From contig CAVNZM010000017.1 in assembly GCA_963693365.1 (NCBI GenBank), forward strand, positions 124,001 through 188,000: DNA of 64,000 bases. Reading direction: 5' to 3'. Below, in pieces: positions 44,292 to 56,372 of this stretch. Source of the DNA: Amoebidium appalachense (lineage: Eukaryota; Ichthyosporea). Position numbers and translations under genes: made by a program. A model generated the notes under the pieces. The model had not been told where the DNA came from. It was given only the letters and a program-made list of their open reading frames with translations, and searched no databases. Position 1 is the first letter of the stretch. Each line of letters opens with the position of its first letter.

Positions 44292-46028
44292 AAAAAAACC
44301 CCGCAACCCCCCGTCCCTCCCCCCCTCCTCTTTCCCCTCACCCCACCTGTCCCTTCAAGAAGTTCCAGCCCGGTGACTTCCCCAACTCGCACGGTCAACT
44401 CCCCCCTTGCCCCCCCTTGCCCATCCCCTCCCTTTCCCCTCCCAACTTGAACCCCTCGTCCCATCCCCCTGCCTGTAGTACCTGCCTGCCGACCTTTCCC
44501 TCACCTTGTCCCCACCTTGTTGAGTTGACGTCTGACCTGTTAATAACACCCCAATATATGCTAATCTTACATTATAATGTGTAGTTACTACCACGGGTTC
44601 TTGTGCAAGTTCACCGAGACTCCCTTCAGTAACTTAATCCTTTTTACTCTCCCAGATCTACGTGCACCATGCCGGAGGCGGATTCGACGCACGCAAAAGG
44701 AGGCCCGACCTCAAGCAGGCCTCCAATGACCTGAGTCACACCATCTTCAGGGGCATCGAGTTTCTGCCATCATGCTTGGTGATTGAGCTGCTTGAGAAGG
44801 AGATGGAGACTAGCCAGCTGTCGGAGCTGAAGAAGCTCCCACAAAAACATTTCCAGCAGAGGGTAAGTCCCATCCCCCATCCCCCCCCCATCCCCCCCTC
44901 CCCCCCCCCCCCCCCACTGGGGAGGTGCCCTGTCCCATGCCCCCTTCAACCCCCCCTCCCCCTCCCCCCCCTCGGGTCCTCTCTCTCCCTTGTTTCTGTG
45001 GGCACAGATATCTGTAGATCTGTGCACACCTGGCTCTCTTGCCTGATAAGAACTTATTGTATTTTATTTCTGTTTGCTCTCCTCTGTTTATCTGAGAGGT
45101 AGCGTGATTGGCTAGCCTCACTCGTTGTCTTTCCTTTATTTCAAAATGGCTTAGTTTTGTTCTCAAAAGGATGGCTCGCCAATAGTCGCGAGCGAGTACA
45201 TCTGTAGATTGTGTTGTGCATTCCTGTCTGTTAATATATGTGTGTTGTGATTGGACAATAGATATATATGGAATTCGGTTTATTGCAAAGTGTCTTCACT
45301 TTGAGAGTGTCGACTATTAGGAAATATATGTATTTAAATAAGTTTCTTTATAGAGACGAACATAAATATATATGTGAGTTAATAGTGACTAGATGTATAA
45401 TTACTTAATTTATTTAAGTAAGAGTTTCTACACTTTAGTTTAATCGGAAGTTGGAATGCGTATGCTCTGTCGGAATGTGTTTTTCTATCTTCTGATAGAA
45501 CCGATTGGTTCTCCCTCTTTAGTTGTGATAAGGTGATAAGTCGCAAGTACAAAAGGAACCGAGAGCACAATAAAGAATCAGTTGTTGTTTGAAATCTTTC
45601 AATGTCTCGTGAACAACTCCGATTGCCCTCTCATTAATGTGTTAGTCGTGTTTTACATGACACCTCTGTGCACTCTGCTCTCTTAGACCCGTACAAAACA
45701 ACACCTCCCCCCCCCCCCCCCCCCCCCCCCCGTCGGAGCTACCACCTACTGGCCAGTACTTCCCCAACAACCCCCATCGGCCAACATCTTTACATATAAC
45801 TATAGAAACACCCCCACCCCCACCCCCACACACACACGTTTTCATGGAAGATTTTCCGGACGGGTGCTTTTTTTCCAGCAAAGTTAACCTGTAGGCTTAC
45901 ACCCGTTGCTGCAGGCTTTTTTGGACCTGCAACTTTCCCTGTGGAACAGACTCAAGCCAACAATCCGACAGGCAGCCGAGAAAGCAGGTGAACCGATTGC
46001 CGAAGACGGAAAGCCATCATGGGAAAAG
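43963..46028 (+). CDS. host-like gene of unknown function, three internal exons
   Basis: Three exons with AG/GT borders agree in phase: 43963-44134 ([19 protein letters not shown]...), 44656-44862 ([19 protein letters not shown]...), 45915-46028 ([19 protein letters not shown]...). Introns are phase 0. The encoded part (164 residues) is helical and charged; no domain is recognised. The first intron holds a C run fused to an A run and a second C-rich stretch; the second intron holds a truncated copia LTR (44979-45703) and a C run. Start and end of the gene are not identified. It could be a host gene or part of another mobile element. Confidence 0.6.
44979..45703 (+). repeat. 5'-truncated copia LTR in an intron
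   Basis: It matches the outer copia LTR from its CT tract (CTCTCTCCCTTGTTTCTGTG) to its terminal ACAACA. The first 150 or so bases are missing. It shares the base variants of the LTR at 41445, not those at 4194. C-rich sequence lies at both ends, so the truncation may have arisen by recombination in C/T tracts. Confidence 0.9.
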
Positions 46029-46111
46029 GTATGCATCTACACGTTTTTTTCTTGTTTTTTGTTTTTTTTTTTCTTTGGGGGGGGGGGGGAGGGGGGGGAG
46101 GGGCACACACG

Positions 46112-46202
<91 letters not shown>

Positions 46203-47157
46203 GCACACAGACACACAGACACACAGACACACAGACACACAGACACACAGACACACAGACACACAGACACACAGACACACACACAGACACACAGACACAC
46301 GGACACACAGACACACAGACACACAGACACACAGACACAGACACACAGACACACGGACACACGGACACACGGACACACGGACACACGGACACACGGACAC
46401 ACGGACACCTGGCAGACACACGGACACACGGACACACAGACACACAGACACACACACACTCACAGAAAACTCATGTGAGCACATTCTGTGGTTCGATCCA
46501 AGGTCCCCCTCCACACTTCCTCCCCTGCTCTCTACAGGGTCTCATCCTACAGTCTCCTCCTCAAGTTCTCTCTCTCCTCTCTCTCTCTCTCTCTCTTTCT
46601 GTCCTCTCCCTCCCTTATTCTTTCTCTGCCTCCCCCTCTCTCTTGCGTCTCTCTCTCTCTCTCTCTCTCTCATGCCTTTCTCCGTCAGCCTCACAGTCCG
46701 AGGCTCTCTCCGCCCCTCCCCCCCCCCCCCCCCCCCCCTCCCTTCCTAGGAGTCCCCAGGCCAAAGCTCTATCAAGTCCTCTGGCCACGGCCCTTGGCCA
46801 TTCCAAGTCTCCTAAAGGGTTAGCATGTCTCAGTATCTCATTTCCCCCCCTCCTTCCCCTCTCCCTCCCAGTCTCTCCCGAAGTTCACTTCAAAAAGTTT
46901 CCCCCCTGTCCCCTCTCCCTCCCTCCCTCTCTCAGAGTCCCTTCCTCCCATCCTCAGGTCTCCCTTCGATTCCCTCAAAGCCTTCTCTCTTCTCCCCCCT
47001 TCCCCCCCCCTCCCCCCCCCCCCCCCCCATAATATCGTGTGTTTACATTGAGGCGAAACGACGCAATCGTCGGACAGAAGACTTCAAAAGTGTGCACGTG
47101 CACGAGTGACCATACGCAAGTATATGCGGTTCACTGCATATTAATGTCATAAGACAG
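46029..47157. other. intron-like sequence with CA and CACAGA microsatellites
   Basis: After donor GTATGC at 46029 come T, G, then (CA)n at 46104-46201, an interrupted ACACAGAC/ACACGGAC array to about 46460, and CT/CCCT tracts to 47030. The reading frames of repeated HTHT or VCVC are products of the array. No exon recognised. Confidence 0.75.
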
Positions 47158-47427
47158 TGGCGGCCCCGGGCCACTCGATCGACGACGACCATGTACATGT
47201 GCGGGATATGCTAACCCCGATTTTCGGTGCGCCAGCACCATTCATATGTCGTATGATATTGCTGCGTTCGTATTGGAAATACCATATTCCTCGAAATGAT
47301 GACACCTAATCACGCGTGTTTAGATGTCGATCGCGGACTACCAGAGTCCGGAGAAGGAGGTGATTTTTGCTAACGCCGCTAAACCAAGATCGTTCCGTAA
47401 CTGGTTTCGTCGTGCGGTAGAGATCAT

Positions 47428-47469
<42 letters not shown>

Positions 47470-48155
47470 CGCCCCTGAACAACGCAAACTATCACACGCG
47501 CATACTGTCAATATTTTTGTATAATGTACATGCGGCGTACAGTATGCACCCCATATGTACACACAGTAGATGATGACTGATCAAGGTTGTACGTTAATGT
47601 TTGCGTACTCCCAAAGTTTACGCTCGATAACCTCATGAGACTTGGCCATGGCGGCCCCGGGCCACTCGATCGACGACCATGTACATGTGCGGCATGATGC
47701 TAACTCCGATTTTCGGTGCGCCAGCACCATTAAGTTGTATGATACTGCTGCGTTCCTATTGGACATACCATATTCCTCGAAATGACACCTGATCACGCGT
47801 GTTTAGATGTCGATAGCGGACTACCAGAGCCCGGAGAACGAGGTGATTTATGCTAACGCCGCTAAACCAAGATCGTTCCGTAACCCGGTGTCGTCTTGCG
47901 GTAGAGATCATACTGCCCCCCCCCCCCCTCCTCTCCCCCCCGCCCCCCCCCTCCCCCCCCCCCCCCCCCCCCCCCCCCCGCCCGGCCCCTGAACAACGCA
48001 AACTATCACACGCGCATACTGTGAATATTTTTGTGTAATGTACATGTGACGTACAGTATGCACCCCGTATGTACACACAGTAGATGACGACTGATCAAGG
48101 TTGTACGTTAATGTTTGCGTACTTTCAAAGTTTACCCTCGATATCAACCTCACGA
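47158..48155 (+). repeat. 491-bp tandem duplication containing an exon
   Basis: The unit starting TGGCGGCCCCGGGCCACTCG at 47158 recurs at 47649 with a few percent difference. Both copies include GTGTTTAG, an ATG-starting exon-like frame and an internal C run of different length. The second copy has small indels. Confidence 0.9.
47324..47416 (+). CDS. small exon in tandem duplicate, first copy
   Basis: AG at 47322-47323 is followed by MSIADYQSPEKEVIFANAAK and PRSFRNWFRRA, with a GT at 47417; 31 codons. In the second copy (47807 on) the frame is kept to PRSFRN, then lost by a base change in length. The protein is unknown. It may be an alternative first or internal exon of a neighbouring gene. 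Confidence 0.4.
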
Positions 48156-48378
48156 GACGCCGCCATAAAAGAACCATGTTGAACAGCGGAAAACCATTGC
48201 CCAACGAGGGAGAATTCAATCATTGGCGCATGCAGTACAATGCATGTCATATAAAAGCGGGATACACCGTGACTCACGACCGCGCCACAATCAGACATGT
48301 GTTGTAGTCAGTACATTGTGCACAGTGGTCCTTGGGTGAATACCATGATATAGCCTAATCAACGCAATGGCTTAAAGT

Positions 48379-51300
48379 TTGGCGAAGGTGCAAAGGGTGG
48401 TGCTCAAGCCCGCCAGGAAGTACTCGGGTCAGAAACGACCTCCCGGTGCACAGACAACTGTGACACGCACGAAAAGGCGAGACACAGCCCATTCTGACGA
48501 AAACATAAAGTTGGCCGCATCGACCCGAAGGTGTTGCTCAAAGGGCAGATGTTTGGCATTGCACCCGTACTCGATTGACCAGGTTCGCGAGTCACGAACA
48601 CTTTTATATGAGATGTACAGCCTGGCCGAAAGGAAAGTAAAACTGTGGGAGCTGGCTACAGCCCTAACACACGGGGATCGTTTGAGCCAGAAAAACCGAG
48701 TCCCGTTCCACGGGCATCTGCGATGCCCGTTTGCCGTCTCAACCCTGTTTAACATCAGCCCCCAGACGTTCCTACACATGTCCCCTCACCACGTACTTGA
48801 GCGCGACATGTTGGTGGGTTGGCTACATGAGGAGCTCATTACATTCTTCGAACACACTGGCAGCCCGGTGCATGACGGGATATTTGTGTGCCCAGCCGGT
48901 AACCCCCCTGACATATACTAATCCGTCTCAGCAGATTAGCCTAAGTCTACGATCGAGATCGGGGGGGGGGGGGGGGGGGGGGGGGGTGGCCCGGGTCCAC
49001 AGATCATCAAGATCAAGTCCGGGGCCTCAAGATAGCTGTACAGCTGCGTGCATCTTGCCTCTGCCGGCGCAGGGCATTGGACCACGTCAGCCGGGGCAGC
49101 CGACCAATAGAATTCCAATTAGTGTGTAGGATAGATCGTAGGAGGACTTAGGAATGTGATTGTTCGGGCAGAAGCCCTTTTGTAAGTATTGGCAAGGTTT
49201 GATAGAGTATGTTGCCAAACGAATTTATATATTTAGATGTAGAGGAAAGGGGGGAGGGAGGGGGGGAGGATAGTATGAAATGTAGATTTAGACTCTGCGG
49301 TGCCACTAGGGGGGGAGGGTGAGGGGTGAGACATGGATAAATATATTAGTTGAGTAGATCGACTTAGCTCGTGCAGGCGCACGATAAAAGTAGATCGGAA
49401 TGTTTGGAATGTGGCATCGTAGGGGGCCAGGTGATGATGATCTTTGAGGGCACGGCCTTGATGGCCTCAGTTGTAACTTAGTCTCATTCCGTACGGACCT
49501 AAGTTTGCCCGTCGGAGCCTGGTCTGAATAAACTTTACCGTTTTTCCGTACACGTTCGTTCCTTTTCGTGTGTATACACTTAGTAGAGTGCCGCGTCTCT
49601 AGTACATATACATTAGGATACGACAAGCTACACCTTTCTTTTAGTGCGGTTTTTCGCGCTAGGGTAACGCGGTGACAGTTCCTTCTGGGCTGTTGCTACA
49701 CCTCAAACACACAGAAAAAAAAAAAAAAAAAAAAAAAAAACATAAACACAACCACCCGAACACCACACAATGGCTAAGTTTAACGTAGACATGTTCTACG
49801 CATTGGCAGCAGAGGATAGCTCCCTGCACACACAGGTACCACAGGTTCATACACTAGACGTTAGACAGACCACAGCTTTCAGTTTTACACTCAAACACGA
49901 CTCGGAAATACCTAGGTGGCTTAGGACACTCCTAGCTAACACACCCACACTCGTGTTAGACACAAAGAAGGCCCCCACTGTGGCGGCCTCGTGCTTAATG
50001 ATCAAACAGTGCATCGACCACAAAACAATGGCCGACTTACTATAGTATGCACCCTGATGGAGGAGCACCCGTACCGGGCCGAGCAGGCCCCCCAGGTGAC
50101 GGCTCGTATATACGAGCAGCAGTACGACGAGGGGAGGGACGAGATGGTGTCCCGGACGCTCGGCCAGAAACGTCTGGCCGCACGATTCATCCCCGACGAC
50201 GAGGACGAGAACAGCACCGACGACGTGGACGGGGAGCTCGAGGCCTTCACACGGCCGGAAAACGAGCTCGAGTATACGGCCCGGCTCGTCGGCCGATACC
50301 TGACGGCCGACCGGCGCCGTACCTTCCGGGCCCAGCTCAGAGAATGGAAGTATACCTTTCCCACTTTAGATATGTCCCCCGTAGAAGCTCGTGCATTCTT
50401 TGAGAGGGAATATCGGGTCTTTGAAGACCTTTGTGAGTTAGCTGGTGACGTGAGTGATAGGGAAAAATTCGAGTTTGCTCGTAAGGCTCTCTCTGTAAAC
50501 ACAGACACTGCACGCATGTTTGGGGAGCATGATGATGTAGATGAGGTGGTGTTGCATGTTAAACGTCACTTGCTTGCCATGCACGAGGTGAAGTTCAATA
50601 AGAGGGATAAAAAGGAGGTGATGGAAGTAGACAAGAAAAAGAAGGAGAGTGGACAGAAGGGGGAAAAAGAGAAAAAAGAGGGTGAACAGCCAGATGCACT
50701 CACCATGTTGGTCAAGCAGGTTGCCGAGCTCTCCCAGGCCGTCTTTTCTGGCCGAGGGGGCTTCGGCTTCCGGGGTGGCCGTGGCGGCGACCGGGGTGGA
50801 CACGGCGGTCGTGGCCGAGGTGGACGTGGAGGACAACAGCAGCAGTTCACCGAGAGGTTTGCCCCTTATCTTGCTCGTGGTGGTGGGCAGGGTAGAGGGA
50901 GGGGGTGGAAATGGTGGTGAGAGAGGCCGAGGGGGGCAGGGGGGAAGGGGGGGCCGTGGTGCACACGGTGGGCCCCCCCAGCATGACCGGGCTCCCGGTT
51001 ATGCTTTGCGCCAAGGTTTTGAAGTCCCCCCTGGCCCCTTCTTTGGTGCATGTTACTTTTGTGGCCGGCAAGGGCACTCTGCGGCATATTGCCGTAGTTA
51101 CAAGAGCTATTGAGTTCCGGGGGAGGGGGAAGCTGGGGTCACTGAGGGAGGGGGGGACAGTATCGGTCCCCCCCAGGTTGCAGAGAACCTTCACCCTCCC
51201 CCACCCCAGGTTAAGCTTCCCTTTGCCCCCTCACCGCCCCGATACGTGTGGGAGCCGGGCATCGTCGTGGGTCCTCAAGACAGCGTCGAGGTGGTATGGC

Positions 51301-54300
51301 ATGAATGTTTGTGGGGTGACTCTACCAAAGGTATGAATGGTGTGAATGTTTTGTGGTTGGGGGAGGTTCCCCAGCCACAAGTGGATGGTCTCAGTGTTTC
51401 TTGTCCCAACCCGGTGTTTATTCTAACCACACCGGAGGGGGTTTCTGTGCCATTGTTTCCGGGAGGGGGGGGGACACACACGAGTAAAGGGGGAAGGGGG
51501 GGGAAGGCACAGACACGTAGAAACACACCACCACAACAACATCCGACGGTTGCAGACACACCTACACCCACACCCACACCCACACATACACCAAACACAC
51601 ACACACCACCCACCCACACATCACACACACACACTCCACCACCGCCCACACCACATCGACACACCCCACCCCACCCGTGCAGGCACCACAGGTAGGTATG
51701 TTGCACGTAGGTATCGAGGGTGTGAGTCTTCGGGGGCAGGGATTGGGTGTGAGTGATGATGTGTTGCTTGAATTGGAGGAGGATTTAGTTGGTTTTAGCC
51801 GGCATTATATAGACGTATGGTTAGCTGATGGTAAGTTGAAGGCTGTTGCTTTGCTCGATGGAGGGGCTCAGGTTAATTGTGTGCATGCTTCGTTTATTCG
51901 TCGTTTTAATCAGGCCGGGGGGGAAATTCCTATTTTAGATGCTTCTAGCACAGCCTTGGGTAGTGCTAATAATAGTAGTATGTCTGTGGAAGGTGTTTGT
52001 GTGTTGCCGTGTGAGATAGGTGGCCAGGCTATGCATATTGCTTGTTATGTGGTTAAGGATTTAGCTCAAAGTGTTTTGTTGGGAGCCCCATTTTTCTGTA
52101 GACATGTGAATGCTTTGTTTGAACGTACGAATGTTTTAGAATTGCAGTCCGGCGTTAAAATTAAAACCCATGATGGGCTCGACGGTTATCAGTCTGGTGC
52201 TAGAACAGTAGCTGAAGTAGTAATCGAGCCTTATCAGTGCCAAACGGTACGTGTCCGGGCCGGCAATCATGTTGGGATAGGGGATTTAGGGGTTTTTACT
52301 CCGAAAACCCCATTTCAGGAGGTGGCCCAATGGACCCTTAGTAGGGTATGGCCGGATAAGACAATAGAAATAGAATTAGTGAATCCGGGCATCGAGCCTA
52401 TAGTGATTAGGTCAGGTGTTTCCGTCGGTAGTTTCACTAATGAGATTGGTAGTATAGAGGTCTCTCTTATTACCCAAAAGGAGGATGCCGGCTCGAAGGG
52501 TGACTCAGGAGGAGGGGGAACAACTTTAAATTTATTTAACGTTAGCCACCAAAATGTCACCCGACACGATGGGGGGGGGGACCGGGACAGCACCGGTCCC
52601 ACTCCCCCAACCCCCAAGAGGAAGGAGGGTCACCCCGGGTGTGAGAATGTGCAGGCAGGGGGGGAGGGTGTTGGTCTAACCCGTGGATCTGACGGGTTAA
52701 CCAACACCGTGGGGGGCAGGGTGGCCACAGACCTGGCCCCCCACATACATGCACTAACTCATCAGGAATTGCCCGGGGGCATTGGTGTGCCGGGGGGAGG
52801 GGGGTGCTAAGGGTGACCGCCTATATCCGGAGGTACCTCAACCTCACCCCGAGCAGCACCGATGTAATACAGGAGGTGAAATGTTAAGTGGCACTCCGGT
52901 GAATAAGGATGCATCCACTTGTGATGGGGGTAACCCGGAGTTAGTATTGCCGTTTGGTATGAAGGAGGGGGATTGGACGGTAGAACAGAAAAAATTGCTA
53001 GCTAAGTTATTTGATAGGACTCGGTTTGCATTTCTGGCCGATGATAACGAAGTAGGCTTCGTTAAAGGGTTTGAAATGCAGATCGACACAGGTGATAATA
53101 GGCCGGTAGTGATGCCTAGCTATAGAATGGAGCAGTATAAATTGTCGGATGCGCTAATAATAGTGAGTGATATGTTAAAAAAGGGTCATGTGGAGCATAG
53201 TTCGAGTCCGTGGAGAAGTCCGGTGCTATTGGTTAAGAAGCCCGACGGGTCTTGGCGTCTAGTGAACGATTACAGGGCTCTGAATCGGATCACTAAGGCA
53301 GACCAATGGCCTCTCCCTAACATAGACGAGCAGCTTTCACAGCTGCACGGCTATACTCACTTTGCTAAACTTGATTTAAAAGCAGCTTTTTGGCAGATAA
53401 GGTTGGAGGAGAGCAGCAAGGAGAAGACTGCCTTTGCACTGGGTGACCAGCTGTTCCAGTACAAGGTGGTGCCGATGGGTTTGCTCTCCTCTCCAGCTAT
53501 GTTGTGCCGGGTAATGTATAAAATTCTCCACCCTCATTTGGATGTATGCCACCCTTATTTGGATGATGTTTTAATTAAAGGTAGGTCATTTGAGGAGTTA
53601 GTTAATAATTGTGAAAAAGTATTTTTAGCTTTGGGTGAGTCTGGTCTTCGCATTAGCGGTAGCAAGACTGTGATTGGTGTGCCGGAGGTTAAGTTTTTAG
53701 GTCATATTGTGTCTAGTAATGGTCTTTCCCCTGATCCGGAGAAAATCCGGGCCATAGTTGAGTGGCCCCGTCCTCAGACTGTCACTCAACTAAGGCAATT
53801 TTTAGGTTTAACTAATTATCTTCGTCGTTATATTAAGGATTACAGTATGCTTGCTTTGCCGTTAACTAGTCAGACGGGGGGGGAGAAGAAGAATAGAATA
53901 GATTGGAATGTTGATGCTGTTTCTGCTTTCGAAAAGCTTAAGTTAGCTTTGCAGTCTTCGAGTATGCTTGTTCATCCTGATTTTTCGGCCGGGGGGGGGA
54001 TGTTTAAAGTTCGGTGTGATGCAAGTAAGGTTGCTGAGGGGGCCGTGTTATATCAAGTGCAGGAGGGGCAGGATAGAGTGATTGCTTATGCTAGTCGTTC
54101 ATTTAGTAAAAGTGAACGTAGATATAACAATCCGGAGAGAGAGTCCCATGCTATCTTTTGGGCAGTCTCACAGGCATGGAGGTATATACTCGCAGGCAGG
54201 ACGTTTGAGGTCTACACCGACCACAAGCCCTGCCTAGCCATGGCCGGCACCACTCGTCTGGTCAACGAGAGGATGCAGAAGTGGGCCGCGGCTCTCGGTG

Positions 54301-56334
54301 AGTTCTCCTATAAATTGTTTTATGCCAAGGGTGAAAAAATGGTTGACTGTGATGCTCTCTCTCGTGCTGCTTATATTTTGTTTGAAGAAGAGAAGGAGGG
54401 GGAGGGGGGGATAGTGAGAGACGGGGGGGGAGGGGGGGAAGGGGGGGAGAGTGAGCAGAAAGGAATAGATGCTGTGTCTGTGGATGTGTCTTCTTGGGTT
54501 CCGGGGTTGCTTGCTTATAAGTGTAGGAGAGGGGGGGAGGTATTTGTCAGTGTCTGAGGTCGGGACCGAGTCTGATGGCTCGGCCCCTGCCTTAGCACCT
54601 ACGGCTTTGATCTTAGCTCAGGAGGAAGATGTGTTGATTGGTCTGGTTAAGAATTATTTAAAGGGGCCGGTTGATTCGATTAAATTTAAAAATAAAAGGC
54701 AGATGATTAAGGTAGCTAAGTTAGCAAAAATGTGTCAGGTAGAGCAGGATTTAGTTTATCATTGTTCTGGGCCAGACGGACACCGAGTTTGGGTCCCGAC
54801 GGCACTTGTGCCTGAGGTTTTGCATATGGTGCATGAGCATCCCATGGCTGGTCATTTAGGTGTAAATAGGACGTTGCTTCGTGTTAATCGTTCGTATTTT
54901 TGGCCGGGTATGAGTAGGGAGGTGAGGGATTATGTGTTGTCATGCATGCATTGTCAGGAAAGGAATGAGAGTCCCCACTCTCGTTCCCGCCCGTCGTTTA
55001 TTAGGGATTTTAATGTTCGTATGTTTGAAAGGGTAGCAGTGGATGTGGTCGGTCCTTTTAATTCTACGGTTGAGGGTAACACTGTTCTTGTTACCGTCAC
55101 CGATGTGGCCACTCGTTGGGTTGAAGTTTTTCCTCTCCCCACTGCTAATGCCGTTTTGTTTGCTCGTATTTTTGTGGATGAAATTTGTCTTAGGTTTGGT
55201 TGTCCTCGTGTTTTGTTGTCCTTTTTTTTTTTTTTTGTTAACGGATAGGAGTCGTGTGTTTTTAAATCAGTTGGTGTCGGAGGTGTGTAAAATTTTAAGG
55301 GTAGCTCATATCACTACGTCTGCATATCACCCTCAAGCAAATGCCATCTCTGAACGTGTGCATGCAGTGTTTCAGAAGTCCTTTGGCAAAATGGTGGATG
55401 TGGAGGCTAATGATTGGGATCATATGTCTAGGTTTATTGCTCATTCTTATAATTCTACCCCTCATGCTGTGACTGGTTTTTCTCCGTTTTATTTGGTCTA
55501 TGGGCAGGAGGCTATTAGTTTGTTAGATACGGCACTTTTGCCGATGGGGGGGTTGACCGACTAACTTATCCCCACTGCACTGAGTTCCGGGAGCAGCTAC
55601 TAACCCGGGCCCGGGCTGCACGTGATGCAGCTCTGGCCCGTACACAGCAGGCACAGGCACGTGCAGATGTGTCCACACGTCCGTTACGTGAATTTGCCGA
55701 GGGTACTTTAGTTTTAATTAGGGATCATACTAGGAAAAAGAGTTATAAGCAGGAGCAGGAAGGTAAGGGTGAAGGTGAAGGTCTTCGTAAGTATGGTAAG
55801 AAATGGTTGCCTCTTTTTATCGGTCCGTATAAAATAGTGGCTAGGTTAGGTCCGACGGAATATAAGGTGCAGAGGTTAGATAATGAGAGTGATGTTAGAT
55901 TTTATAATGTAGATGATATAAAGGAATATTATGATAGGGCCCTTAGGGTTAAACGGCCGGAGGGCCGTCGAGTGTTAGATGCATTCACCCCCGACTATGA
56001 CGGGTCGGTGGATGTATCGGAGGCTGCAGTAGATAAAATTATGGATAAAAAGGTTATTGAAGGTAAGGAAGGTAAGGTAAATTATTATTTAATTCGTTTT
56101 GAGGGAGGTGGGGGGGGGGGGTAGGTATCAAGCTTATGGTGTAGATTAATTTATTATTTTTCTTCGTAATTTATTTAATTTAATTTTTTTTTAGGAGACT
56201 GATTAGTCTATGTCTTTTTAGGGGGTGTTAGATGTAATGTGACTGAGGTGGGACTCAGCTTTTCCGGGGGCCGGGGGGGGAGTTGACATATACTAATCCG
56301 TCTCAGCAGATTAGCCTAAGTCTACGATCGAGAT

Positions 56335-56372
<38 letters not shown>

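Noticed and set aside
45988-47032. Long frames of repeated THTH, VCVC or HTDTQ residues
   Set aside because: They are translations of CA and CACAGA microsatellites in several frames and carry no other sense.
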